Source: Streptomyces sp. GKU 895
GTDB lineage: Bacteria > Actinomycetota > Actinomycetes > Streptomycetales > Streptomycetaceae
Direction: 5' to 3'
Assembly (NCBI GenBank): GCA_002027195.1
Contig: MWJO01000076.1
Location: forward strand, 1 to 42,523
DNA length: 42,523 bases
In this document: positions 1 to 8,206 of the stretch, in pieces
How positions within the stretch are numbered: position 1 is the stretch's first letter
Layout: every line of letters starts with the position of its first letter
The notes under the pieces: model-generated
The model's database searches: none
What the model saw: only the letters and a program-made list of their open reading frames with translations
Told to the model about the DNA's origin: nothing
Translations under genes and position numbers: made by a program

Positions 1-1
1 A

Positions 2-181
2 ACGGGCCGTGGGTCCAGATCGACGGCACCGCCCGAGGTCATCGACCGGCACCATCCCGCCCGCCGCAGCCCGCCCCGGCGCCGCGCCGAGCCCAGGCGG
101 CCCGCCCCGCCGCGGCCGCTGTGGCGCCGGGTCGCCGGACGCGTCAAGCGGGCCCTGACGAACCGGCCGAAGAAGAGCTGA
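2..181 (+). CDS. C-terminal end of an upstream gene (partial)
   Basis: A reading frame open from the window edge closes with TGA at 179-181. Its last 20 or so residues (PLWRRVAGRVKRALTNRPKK) are Arg/Lys-rich and resemble the basic C-terminal tails of the glycosyltransferases and glycerophosphotransferases later in this window, so it may be the end of such an enzyme. The first 12 codons look more protein-like in the neighbouring frame (NGPWVQIDGTA), so an indel near base 35 is possible, as in other genes here. Function cannot be assigned from 59 codons. It reads towards the epimerase gene and may be in one transcript with it. Confidence 0.35.
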   Translation, partial: TGRGSRSTAPPEVIDRHHPARRSPPRRRAEPRRPAPPRPLWRRVAGRVKRALTNRPKKS

Positions 182-188
182 GGGCGTT

Positions 189-290
189 GTGACGCGACGT
201 CCGCAGAAGAAGAGCCCGATGATGATGCCTGTGATGACGACCTCCGCGGCGGGAGAGCCGACCGCGGCAGAACAGCCGAGGACCCCGTGA
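189..290 (+). CDS. possible 33-codon ORF before the epimerase gene
   Basis: A GTG at 189 follows a GAGGG-like ribosome-binding sequence (181-185 region) and opens a 33-codon frame rich in Lys, Met and Pro. Its TGA (288-290) overlaps the ATG of the epimerase by one base (TGATG), the arrangement seen in translational coupling. I recognise no family. It could be a real small protein, a coupling leader, or chance open frame in GC-rich DNA. Confidence 0.22.
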   Translation: MTRRPQKKSPMMMPVMTTSAAGEPTAAEQPRTP

Positions 291-883
291 TGCGACCTCT
301 TTCGATTTCCGGTTCCTGGGTGCACGAGCCGAAGGTCTTCCCCGACGGCCGGGGCAGCTTCCACGAGTGGTTCAAGGCCCCCCTCTTCACCGAGGCGGCC
401 GGCCACCCGCTGACCCTCGCCCAGGCCAACATGTCCGTCTCCAGCCGGGGCACCCTGCGCGGCATCCACTTCGCGGACGTGCCGCCCGGCCAGGCCAAGT
501 ACGTCAAGTGCGTGCGCGGTGCGGTCCTCGACGTGATCGTGGACATCCGGGTCGGCTCGCCCACCTTCGGCCAGTGGGAGATCGTCCGCCTCGACGACCA
601 GGACCACCACGCCGTCTACCTCTCCGAGGGCCTCGGCCACGGCTTCATGGCGCTGACCGACGACGCGACCGTGGTCTACCTGTGCTCCGAGGGCTACGCC
701 CCGGAGCGGGAGCACGGCATCCACCCGCTCGACCCGGCCCTCGGCATCGAGTGGCCCGCCGACCTCGCTCCGCTGCTGTCCGCCAAGGACGAGCAGGCGC
801 CGAGCCTGGCCGAGGCCCGTGAGCAGGGGCTGCTGCCCTCCTACGAGGAGTGCGTGGCGTACCGGGCCGGTCTCGGCGGGTGA
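290..883 (+). CDS. rfbC: dTDP-4-dehydrorhamnose 3,5-epimerase family protein
   Basis: A 197-residue cupin-type sugar epimerase (RmlC family). The family inverts C3 and/or C5 of dTDP-4-keto-6-deoxyglucose on the way to dTDP-L-rhamnose or other dTDP-deoxysugars; it is cytosolic. The signature RGTLRGIHF (about residues 53-61) holds the catalytic His, QAKYVKCVRGAVLDVIVDIR follows, and GHGF plus the C-terminal HPLDPALGIEW block are typical. The length is close to the family norm (about 180-200). ATG 290 is preferred over GTG 287 because GAGGA at 278-282 is 7 bases upstream. No rmlA, rmlB or rmlD is in the window, so the exact substrate (rhamnose or another deoxysugar) is open. Nearby wall-polymer genes suggest it feeds envelope glycan synthesis. 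Confidence 0.85.
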   Translation: MRPLSISGSWVHEPKVFPDGRGSFHEWFKAPLFTEAAGHPLTLAQANMSVSSRGTLRGIHFADVPPGQAKYVKCVRGAVLDVIVDIRVGSPTFGQWEIVRLDDQDHHAVYLSEGLGHGFMALTDDATVVYLCSEGYAPEREHGIHPLDPALGIEWPADLAPLLSAKDEQAPSLAEAREQGLLPSYEECVAYRAGLGG

Positions 884-928
884 CGGGGACGGGGCCGGTT
901 TGACCCGTTCGGCAGCGGCCCCGTAACC

Positions 929-957
929 TTGACCGTCGGCGTGTCCTTGGATATGGG
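929..957 (+). promoter_or_regulatory. possible promoter of rplU-rpmA
   Basis: TTGACC (929-934) is followed after 17 bases by TATGGG (952-957). The -35 is good and the -10 is weak. It is the best sigma-A-like match in the 191 bases between the epimerase and rplU. Confidence 0.35.
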
Positions 958-982
958 CGCGCCACATCCCCGTAAACCTCAT

Positions 983-1009
983 CCTCTCGGGCCTTGCGGC
1001 CGGGAGAGG
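983..1009 (+). promoter_or_regulatory. leader hairpin upstream of rplU
   Basis: CCTCTC (983-988) pairs with GAGAGG (1004-1009), with an inner GGCC/GGCC helix closed by a TTGC loop. It sits 65 bases before the rplU start, where ribosomal-protein autoregulatory leaders are found in other bacteria. Whether L21 or L27 binds here is not known; the hairpin itself is visible. Confidence 0.4.
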
Positions 1010-1074
1010 CCGCTCGTTCTGCCGGGCGGCTGGACTGCGGGGGTGCCGTTCCCGAGCGAGAGAGTGAGATCCGC

Positions 1075-1395
1075 GTGTACGCCATCGTGCGCAGCGGTGG
1101 TCGCCAGCACAAGGTTGCTGTCGGCGACATCGTTGAGGTTGACAAGATTTCCACCGCCCAGGTTGGCGACACGGTCGAGCTCTCGACCCTGCTCGTTGTC
1201 GACGGCGACGCTGTGACCAGCGACCCGTGGGTGCTGGCCGGCATCAAGGTCCAGGCCGAGGTCGTGGACCACCACAAGGGCCAGAAGATCGACATTCTGC
1301 GCTACAAGAACAAGACCGGTTACCGCCGTCGCCAGGGCCACCGCCAGCAGTACACGGCGATCAAGGTCACTGAGATCCCCACGGCTGCGAAGTAA
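1075..1395 (+). CDS. rplU: 50S ribosomal protein L21
   Basis: A complete 106-residue bL21. It binds 23S rRNA in the large subunit together with L20. The whole protein is recognisable: YAIVRSGGRQHKV at the N terminus, the central DxVELSTLLVV strand region, and the KNKTGYRRRQGHRQ block that contacts rRNA near the C terminus. The GTG at 1075 is chosen because it places the family's invariant YAIVRSGG directly at the start; a frame extending further upstream is non-homologous. rpmA follows after 14 bases, forming the classical rplU-rpmA operon, with obg just beyond. Confidence 0.98.
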   Translation: MYAIVRSGGRQHKVAVGDIVEVDKISTAQVGDTVELSTLLVVDGDAVTSDPWVLAGIKVQAEVVDHHKGQKIDILRYKNKTGYRRRQGHRQQYTAIKVTEIPTAAK

Positions 1396-1409
1396 GGGAC
1401 TGAGGAGAA

Positions 1410-1664
1410 ATGGCACACAAGAAGGGCGCATCGTCCACCCGGAACGGTCGCGACTCCAACGCCCAGCGGCTCGGCGTGAAGCGCTTCGGCGGTCAGGTCG
1501 TTTCCGCTGGTGAGATCCTCGTCCGCCAGCGTGGCACGCACTTCCACCCCGGCGCGGGCGTCGGCCGTGGCGGCGACGACACGCTGTTCGCGCTGAACGC
1601 CGGTGCGGTGCAGTTCGGTACGCACCGTGGCCGCAAGGTCGTGAACATCGTTCCGGTCGCCTGA
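1410..1664 (+). CDS. rpmA: 50S ribosomal protein L27
   Basis: A complete 84-residue bL27, which lies next to the peptidyl-transferase centre and stabilises the tRNA acceptor end in the P site. It begins MAHKKGASSTRNGRDSNAQR, so it has the direct Actinobacteria/E. coli-type N terminus without the cleavable extension of Firmicutes L27. The conserved LGVKRFGGQ, RQRGTHFHPGAGVGRG and DTLFAL blocks are all present. A GAGG ribosome-binding site lies 8 bases before the ATG. It is cotranscribed with rplU; a hairpin at 1692-1731 separates it from obg. Confidence 0.98.
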   Translation: MAHKKGASSTRNGRDSNAQRLGVKRFGGQVVSAGEILVRQRGTHFHPGAGVGRGGDDTLFALNAGAVQFGTHRGRKVVNIVPVA

Positions 1665-1691
1665 ACCAGGCACTGATCGGAAGCTTTCGCG

Positions 1692-1734
1692 AGGCGGACC
1701 TCACTTCCCTTCCGGGAAGGCGGGTCCGCCTTTC
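1692..1734 (+). terminator. terminator or attenuator between rpmA and obg
   Basis: AGGCGGACC (1692-1700) and GGTCCGCCT (1723-1731) form a 9-bp stem with an inner TTCCC/GGGAA helix, followed by only three T. It can end rplU-rpmA transcription or partly attenuate readthrough into obg. Confidence 0.7.
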
Positions 1735-1781
1735 GCGTGTTACGCAAGTAAGTATTCGTACGTTTCTGGAGGCACCGAACC

Positions 1782-3226
1782 ATGACCACCTTCGTGGACC
1801 GCGTCGAACTGCACGTCGCCGCGGGTAACGGAGGTCACGGCTGTGCCTCCGTCCACCGGGAGAAGTTCAAGCCGCTCGGCGGCCCGGACGGCGGCAACGG
1901 CGGGCGGGGCGGCGACGTCATCCTGACCGTCGACCAGTCGGTGACGACACTCCTGGAGTACCACCACTCCCCGCACCGCAAGGCCACCAACGGCAAGCCC
2001 GGTGAGGGCGGCAACCGCTCCGGCAAGGACGGCCAGGACCTCGTCCTGTTCGTGCCGGACGGCACCGTCGTCCTCGACAAGGCGGGCAACGTCCTCGCCG
2101 ACCTCGTCGGCCACGGCACCTCGTACGTCGCCGCCCAGGGCGGCCGCGGCGCCTCGGCAACGCGGCGCTGGCCTCGGCCCGCCGCAAGGCGCCCGGCTTC
2201 GCGCTGCTCGGTGAGCCGGGGGACCTGCAGGACGTCGTCCTGGAGCTGAAGACCGTCGCCGACGTGGCGCTGGTCGGCTACCCGAGCGCGGGCAAGTCCT
2301 CGCTGATCTCGGTGCTGAGCGCGGCCAAGCCGAAGATCGCCGACTACCCCTTCACCACGCTGGTCCCGAACCTGGGTGTGGTGACCGCCGGCTCGACCGT
2401 CTACACCATCGCCGACGTGCCCGGACTGATCCCGGGCGCCAGCCAGGGCAAGGGCCTGGGCCTGGAGTTCCTGCGGCACGTGGAGCGGTGCAGCGTGCTG
2501 GTGCACGTGCTGGACACGGCGACCCTGGAGTCCGACCGCGACCCCGTCTCCGACCTCGACGTCATCGAGGAGGAGTTGCGGCAGTACGGCGCCGGCCTCG
2601 ACAAGCGGCCCCGCATGGTCGTCCTCAACAAGATCGACGTCCCCGACGGCAAGGACCTCGCCGACATGGTCCGCCCGGACCTGGAGGCCCGCGGCTACCG
2701 CGTCTTCGAGGTGTCGGCCGTGGCCCACATGGGGCTCAAGGAGCTGTCGTTCGCGCTGGCCGACGTGGTCGCCAAGGCGCGGGCCGCGAAGCCGAAGGAA
2801 GAGGCGACGCGGATCGTCATCCGGCCGAAGGCCGTCGACGACGCGGGCTTCACCGTCACCCGCGAGGAGGACGGGCTGTACCGGGTGCGCGGCGAGAAGC
2901 CCGAACGCTGGGTGCGGCAGACCGACTTCAACAACGACGAGGCCGTCGGCTACCTCGCCGACCGGCTCAACCGCCTCGGTGTCGAGGAGGAGTTGATGAA
3001 GGCGGGCGCCCGCTCCGGCGACGGCGTCGCCATCGGACCCGAGGACAACGCCGTCGTCTTCGACTGGGAGCCGACCGTCATGGCCGGTGCCGAGATGCTC
3101 GGCCGCCGTGGCGAGGACCACCGCCTGGAGGCCCCGCGTCCGGCCGCTCAGCGCCGCCGCGACAGGCAGGCCGAGCGGGACGAGTCGGAGCGGGAGTACG
3201 ACGACTTCGACCCGTTCGAGAAGTAG
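1782..3226 (+). CDS. obg: GTPase Obg/CgtA (frame interrupted by a one-base deletion)
   Basis: Obg is an essential ribosome-associated GTPase in 50S maturation and stress or differentiation control; in Streptomyces it affects aerial mycelium formation. As written, the frame breaks at about 2148-2152: one G is missing where the conserved GGRGGLGNAAL should be encoded. Restoring it gives 481 residues, the usual Streptomyces length. Order: glycine-rich Obg fold (1-160), G domain with GYPSAGKSS (G1, about 165), DYPFTT (G2), DVPG (G3), NKID (G4) and SAVAH (G5), then the actinobacterial OCT domain (about 344-432, with ERWVRQTDFNNDEAVGYL) and an acidic tail ending DFDPFEK. GGAGG at 1768-1772 supports ATG 1782. 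The break is almost surely a sequencing error, because the gene is essential and both halves are intact. Confidence 0.95.
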
Positions 3227-3263
3227 CCGTTCGAGAAGTAGCCGTTCGAGAAGTAGCCGTTCG
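3212..3263 (+). repeat. 15-bp tandem repeat covering the obg stop codon
   Basis: The unit CCGTTCGAGAAGTAG occurs three times head to tail (3212-3226, 3227-3241, 3242-3256) plus half a copy. The unit encodes Pro-Phe-Glu-Lys-stop, the last codons of obg, and stays in frame, so the gene ends with three in-frame TAG codons. Confidence 0.95.
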
Positions 3264-3334
3264 GGGGAGGGTTAACGGCGGGAAAAGCCGTGGCCCACGG
3301 CAGGGCAACCAACCGCGGTCCCGGTGTGTCGTAC

Positions 3335-3397
3335 AGGGCAGCACGGAAGAGGATCTTGGGATCTCCCCAGGTGATCCTCTCCGTGGCCAACTGCCCT
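3335..3397 (+). promoter_or_regulatory. long composite hairpin between obg and the first FG-GAP gene
   Basis: Nested inverted repeats: AGGGCA/TGCCCT (3335-3340/3392-3397), CACGG/CCGTG (3342-3346/3381-3385), AGAGGATC/GATCCTCT (3348-3355/3373-3380) and TGGG/CCCA (3357-3360/3366-3369). It ends 20 bases before the ATG at 3417 and just before its GGAG ribosome-binding site (3408-3411). No T-run follows, so it is either a terminator for obg without a U-tract or a 5' leader structure of the secreted protein gene. Confidence 0.6.
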
Positions 3398-3416
3398 TGC
3401 GGCCATCGGAGTTCCC

Positions 3417-4822
3417 ATGTCCCTGCCCAGTCACCGAACGCAGCGCGCGCTCGTCGTCGCGATCACCCTGATCGCCGCCACGTGCGGCGCGCTCCCCGTC
3501 ACCCAGGCCGCCCCGCCGGCAGCGGGCGCACGGCAGGACTTCAACGGCGACGGCTACGAGGACCTGGCCGTCGCCGCGCCCTACGCGACGGTCGGCGGCA
3601 AGGCCAAGGCGGGATACGTCGCCGTGCTGTCCGGCTCGGCGAGCGGTCTGCGGACCTCTTCCAAGAAGGTCTACAGCCAGGCCTCCGCGGGCATCCCCGG
3701 CACCCCCGAGGCCGGTGACCTCTTCGGCTCCCGGCTGGCCGCGGCCGACCTCGACGGCGACGGGTACACCGACCTGCTCGTCGAGTCCCTCGGCGAGCAG
3801 TGGCAGCAGGACGGCGTCGAACACTCCGGCACCCGGACCGTGCTCTGGGGCGGCCCCGCCGGTCTCACCTCCGGCACGGTGCTGCCCGCCGAGGGCACCG
3901 GCCGCCTCCAGGCCCCGCTGACCGTCGCCGGTGACTTCGACGGCGACGGCCACCAGGACCTCGCCCGCGACGGCCGTGTCCTCCTCGGCCCCCTCGGCCG
4001 CGACGGACGCCCCGCCGCCACCCAGGAGAACGCCCCTTCACCGACGCCGACCTGCTGATCGTCGCCGTCGCCACCGGGGACACCGACGGCGACGGGACCG
4101 ACGACCTCGCGATCATCGCCCGGGAACACGACTGGGACAGCGAGACCGACTACGGCAACTACGTCTACTACGCGCACGGCAGCCGCGAAGGCCTGCGCCC
4201 GGGCGCCCAGTTGACGGCCCTCGCCCTGCGCAGGCAGGACGCCATCGCCCTCGGCGACCTCGACGGCGACGGCCGCGCCGACCTGGTCCTGGGCGAGAAC
4301 AACCTCCGCGTCGTCCGCGCGGGCCGGCAGGGCCTGCCCGACACCGCACCCCGGGTCATCACCCAGGACACCCCGGGGGTGCCCGGCGCCCAGGAGACCG
4401 GGGACGACTTCGGCTGGACGGTGTCCATCGGGGACACCGACGGCGACGGGTACGGCGACATCCTCGCCGGCATCCCGGAGGAGGACTTCGGCGGACTGAA
4501 GAACGCCGGGACCTTCGCCGTCGTACCCGGCGGGCCGCGCGGGGCGACCGGGGCGGGCGCCAAGGTCCTCAGCCAGAACACCCCGGGCGTGCCCGGCACC
4601 GCCGAGAACGGTGACCGCTTCGGCCTGAACGCCACCCTGGTCGACGGCAACGGTGACGGAAAGGCCGAGCCGGTCGTGGCGTCCGTCGCCGAGAACTCCT
4701 TCGCCGGCGGCGTCTGGGTCTTCCCCGGCGGCGCCACGGCCAAGGGCTCCTTCACCTTCGGCGCCCGCACCCTCGGCACGGTCGCGAGCGGCGCCCGGCT
4801 GGGTGACCAGTTCCCCCGCTGA
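3417..4822 (+). CDS. secreted FG-GAP/VCBS beta-propeller protein 1 (frame interrupted)
   Basis: A secreted protein with seven integrin-like FG-GAP repeats, each with a calcium-binding DxDGDGxxDL loop (DFNGDGYEDL, DLDGDGYTDL, DFDGDGHQDL, DTDGDGTDDL, DLDGDGRADL, DTDGDGYGDI, DGNGDGKAEP), which implies one seven-bladed propeller. A Sec signal peptide ends near ALPVTQA (residue 31). The frame breaks at the C-run 4033-4036: one missing C turns APFTDADLL into a premature stop at 4058. Repaired length is 468 residues. GGAG at 3408-3411 sets the start. The protein is paralogous to the next gene, 43 bases downstream. Such repeats usually mediate extracellular binding; ligand and function are unknown. 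No enzymatic motif is visible. Confidence 0.85.
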
Positions 4823-4843
4823 CGGTCGCCGCCGACCGTCTTT
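4821..4843 (+). terminator. hairpin between the two FG-GAP genes
   Basis: GACGGTCG (4821-4828) and CGACCGTC (4833-4840) form a perfect 8-bp stem with a CCGC loop, followed by TTT. The TGA of the first gene lies at its base. It may terminate partly or stabilise the upstream message. Confidence 0.6.
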
Positions 4844-4865
4844 CCCATCGATCAACCGGAGCACC

Positions 4866-6370
4866 ATGAGCAAGCGCAGGCTCGCCCTCGCGGTGGCCGT
4901 TGCGGTCACCGCTGCCCTCACCGTCCCCGTGGCCGCGCAGGCCGCCGAGGCCGGGCCGGCCGCGAGCAGGCCGCACGACGACTTCAACGGCGACGGGTAC
5001 GCCGACCTCGCGGTAGCCGCGCCCGCGGCGACCGTGGGCGGCAAGGCCAGGGCCGGGTACGTCGCGGTGCTGTACGGGTCGGAGAACGGACTGACCACCA
5101 CCGGCCGGAAGGTGTTCACGCAGAACAGCGCGGGGGTGCCGGGCACCGCCGAGGCGGGGGACGGCTTCGGCTCCGCGCTCGGCACCGCCGACCTGGACCG
5201 CGACGGCTACGCGGACCTCGTGGTCGGCGTGGGCGGTGAGGACACCTCGGCCGGTGTCGACGCCGGGCTCGTCGAGGTGGTGTGGGGCGGTGCGCACGGG
5301 CTCGCGGGCGGTGCGTCCGTGGCGAGCGGGAAGGCGTACGACCGGCTCGGCGCCACGGGCCGGCTGACCGTGGGGGACATCGGCGACGACGGCTCCCCGG
5401 ACGTGGTGACCGTGGCGAACCAGCACGATCTGCGGGTCCTCCAGGGCCCGTTCACCCACGGCGGTGCGTACGGCGGCGAGGTGCTGGTGCCGGACCGGTT
5501 CGACAGCCGCGTCCTGGACCTGGCCACCGGTGACGTCAACGGCGACGGCCGCACCGACGTCGTCGGCGCCGAGAACGACGGCGACGAGTACGACGCCCGC
5601 CGGGTCGTGTACTGGTCGGGCGACGGGGCGGGGCTCAGCCCGTACACGGTGGTCCGCGACGTCGACGGCACCCGCCTCCAGGGCGGCGAGAGCCTCGACG
5701 TCGGGGACGTGAACCGGGACGGCTGCGACGACATCGTGGTGGGCCGGGCGATCGACGGCTACGACAGCGACCTCGACACCCCGCTCGCCAAGGGCGGCCG
5801 GGTCGCCTGGGTCCCGGGCACGGCCGACGGGCCGGACGGGGCGCACGCGCAGTTCGTCAACCAGGACAGCCCCTCCGTGCCCGGCACCGCCGAGAAGGGC
5901 GACCGGTTCGGCACCGACGTGCAGCTCGGGGACGTCGACGGGGACGGCTGGCTGGACGTCCTCACCGGGGTGCCGGCGAGGACATCGGGTCCGTCGCCGA
6001 CGCCGGTGCCGTGGTGGTGCTGAGCGGCCGGGCCGACGGGCTGACCGGCGTCGGTTCCCACCAGGTGGTCACGCAGGAGACCGGCAACGTGCCGGGCACC
6101 GCCGAGAAGGGCGACGCGTTCGGCACGGCCGTCCACCTCGGGGACGCCAACGGCGACGGGCTGGCCGACGCGGCCGTCGGGGCGCCGGGGGAGAACGCGG
6201 ACACCGGGTTCGTGTGGACCTTCCGCTCCCGGGCGTCGTACGTCGTCGAGCCCGGCGGGGTGCCGCTGCCGGCGACGATCGTGGCGCCGAACGGCACGAC
6301 GGCCTTCGGCAACACGCTGCTGGGGACGACGGCGACGGGGGCGCGGCTGGGCAGCGGGTTCGCCTACTGA
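4866..6370 (+). CDS. secreted FG-GAP/VCBS beta-propeller protein 2 (frame interrupted)
   Basis: Paralogue of the preceding gene, starting DDFNGDGYADLAVAAP where the other has QDFNGDGYEDLAVAAP. A Sec signal peptide (MSKRRLALAVAVAVTAALTV, cleavage after AAQA) precedes seven FG-GAP repeats with Ca2+-binding loops (DFNGDG, DLDRDG, DIGDDG, DVNGDG, DVNRDG, DVDGDG, DANGDG). A missing G at 5975-5976 converts GVPGEDIGS into a frame ending at 6023; repair gives 501 residues. CCGGAG at 4856-4861 is the ribosome-binding site. It probably shares a transcript with the first propeller gene. Both proteins should be extracellular, perhaps wall-associated, next to the PhoD gene. Role unknown. Confidence 0.85.
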
Positions 6371-6402
6371 GCTGGACGAGCCCAGCTGTCCGATCATCTC
6401 TC

Positions 6403-6446
6403 AGATCCGTTGCGGCCACGCGGAGTTCGTGTGCCGCAGCGGATCT
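6403..6446 (+). terminator. strong hairpin after the FG-GAP pair
   Basis: AGATCCG (6403-6409) pairs with CGGATCT (6440-6446), TGCGGC (6411-6416) with GCCGCA (6433-6438) and CACG with CGTG inside. The stem has about 17 pairs. It lacks a T-run, which is common for Streptomyces terminators. It could also be part of the phoD leader. Confidence 0.65.
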
Positions 6447-6558
6447 CCTGTTGTCTGCCCAGTTGTCATGTGTGTGCATCCCGGCGTTCAGCGGGCGGAC
6501 CGCCCCGGAGCATGAGCTTCCTGTGTCCATGAGGCCAGTGAGGCAAGGGAGTTCGCTG

Positions 6559-8109
6559 ATGACCGGAGCACTTTCGCCCGACCGCCGCCGCTTTCTGACC
6601 GCCGGGGCCGCCGTGCTCGGCGCCGCCGCCTCCGCCCAGCTGTGGCTGCCGACCGCCGCCCGGGCAGCCGAAACCCCCCTGCCCGACGGGGTGTTCAGCC
6701 TCGGCGTGACCTCCGGTGACCCGCTGCCCGACGGCATCGTGCTGTGGACGCGGCTCGCCCCGGACCCGCTGAACGGGGGCGGCATGCCCGACCGCGCGGT
6801 CCCCGTGGAGTGGGAGCTCGCCGAGGACGACCGCTTCAGAAAGCCCGTCCGCCGCGGCGTCACCCAGGCCCGGCCCGAGTACGGGCACAGCGTTCACGTG
6901 GATGTACGGGGCCTGCGCCCGGGACGTGAGTACTGGTACCGCTTCCGCACCAGCGGCCAGCTCTCCCCGGCCGGCCGTACCCGCACCGCCCCGCACCCGC
7001 ACAGCAAGGGCGGCAGCCTGCGCGTCGCGCTCGCGTCCTGCCAGAACTACCAGCACGGTTACTTCACCCCGTACGCCGACATGCTCGCCCAGGACCCCGA
7101 CTTCGTGCTCTTCGTCGGCGACTACATCTACGAGTCGACGCCGTCCTCGACGGGCGTACGCCGTCACGAGGGCACCGGTGAGCCGTACAGCCTGGTCCAG
7201 TACCGCAACCGCTACGCCCAGTACCGCAGCGACCCCGACCTCGCCGCGATGCACGCGAACGCTCCCTGGGTCGTCACCTTCGACGACCACGAGGTCGACA
7301 ACGACTTCGCCGGCGAGATCCCGCAGGACCCCGACAAGCAGACCCACGACGCCTTCGTGGCCCGCCTGACCGCGGCCTACCAGGCGTACTACGAGCACAT
7401 GCCGGTCCGCGCGACCTCGGTGCCGAACGGTCCGCACATCCAGATGTACCGGCGCCTGGAGTTCGGCCGCCTGGCCCGCCTCAACGTGCTGGACACCCGG
7501 CAGTTCCGCAGCGACCAGGTGACGAGCCAGGAGGCCGCGAAGGACCCGTCGCTCACCATGCTCGGCGCCGGGCAGAAGGAGTGGCTGCTCGACGGGCTGC
7601 GCGACTCGCCCGCCCGCTGGAACCTCATCGCCTCGCAGATCATGATGGCCGAGACGGACATCCTGCCGGGCGAGGGCAAGCAGTGGTACTACGACGCCTG
7701 GGACGGCTACCAGGCCGAACGCAACCGGTTCCTCGCCGAGTTCGAGGACGTCCGCAACCCGGTCGTGCTCAGCGGCGACCGCCATCTGACGATGATCAGC
7801 GACCTCAAGAAGGACTTCGCCGACCCGGACTCGGACGTCGTCGGCGCCGAGTTCGTCGGCACCTCCGTCTCCAGCAACGGCGACCAGGACCAGGCCGCCT
7901 TCCACGCCCAGTGGGACCCGCTGAGGGCGGACAACCCGCACTGGAAGCTGATCGACGCCCACCGCGGCTACCACCTGTTCGACATCGACAGGCACGGCAT
8001 CGACGCCCAGGTGAGGGTCGTCGACACGGTCCGGCAGCCGACCGCGACGGCGAGCACGCTGGCCGCGCTGCGGGTGGAGGCGGGCCGGCCGGGCGTCGAG
8101 CTCGCCTGA
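6559..8109 (+). CDS. phoD: Tat-exported alkaline phosphatase/phosphodiesterase, PhoD family
   Basis: A 516-residue PhoD-type phosphatase that releases phosphate from monoesters and diesters outside the cell; Bacillus PhoD acts on teichoic acids. The N terminus has a twin-arginine signal, SPDRRRFLTAG, with a hydrophobic stretch and cleavage near ARA (about residue 35). The N-terminal PhoD domain (FSLGVTSGDPLPDGIVLWTR) is followed by the metallophosphatase core: CQNY, FVGDYIYE, FDDHEVDNDF (metal ligands) and VLSGDRH. ATG 6559 is chosen over ATG 6529 because AAGGGAG ends 8 bases upstream and it puts the twin Arg near residue 10. I see no convincing PHO box (GTTCACC repeats) upstream, so PhoP control is not supported. 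A terminator follows. Confidence 0.93.
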   Translation: MTGALSPDRRRFLTAGAAVLGAAASAQLWLPTAARAAETPLPDGVFSLGVTSGDPLPDGIVLWTRLAPDPLNGGGMPDRAVPVEWELAEDDRFRKPVRRGVTQARPEYGHSVHVDVRGLRPGREYWYRFRTSGQLSPAGRTRTAPHPHSKGGSLRVALASCQNYQHGYFTPYADMLAQDPDFVLFVGDYIYESTPSSTGVRRHEGTGEPYSLVQYRNRYAQYRSDPDLAAMHANAPWVVTFDDHEVDNDFAGEIPQDPDKQTHDAFVARLTAAYQAYYEHMPVRATSVPNGPHIQMYRRLEFGRLARLNVLDTRQFRSDQVTSQEAAKDPSLTMLGAGQKEWLLDGLRDSPARWNLIASQIMMAETDILPGEGKQWYYDAWDGYQAERNRFLAEFEDVRNPVVLSGDRHLTMISDLKKDFADPDSDVVGAEFVGTSVSSNGDQDQAAFHAQWDPLRADNPHWKLIDAHRGYHLFDIDRHGIDAQVRVVDTVRQPTATASTLAALRVEAGRPGVELA

Positions 8110-8136
8110 CCGGCGGTGAATCCTGTGTGACGGGAG

Positions 8137-8166
8137 CCTGGGACTCATCTGTGTCCCAGGTCTCTC
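8137..8166 (+). terminator. terminator of phoD
   Basis: CCTGGGAC (8137-8144) and GTCCCAGG (8153-8160) form a perfect 8-bp stem with an 8-base loop, followed by TCTCTC. Confidence 0.75.
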
Positions 8167-8206
8167 TCAGCGCAGCCTCAGGAACCCCTCTTACCGTCCC
8201 TTGACC

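Noticed and set aside
1782..3226. Programmed frameshifting in obg
   Set aside because: There is no slippery heptamer with downstream structure, the break falls in a conserved glycine-rich block, and the same kind of break recurs in many unrelated genes.
6371..6558. PHO box upstream of phoD
   Set aside because: Only a partial GTTCAGC (6487-6493) is present, without the tandem 11-bp repeats that PhoP sites have.
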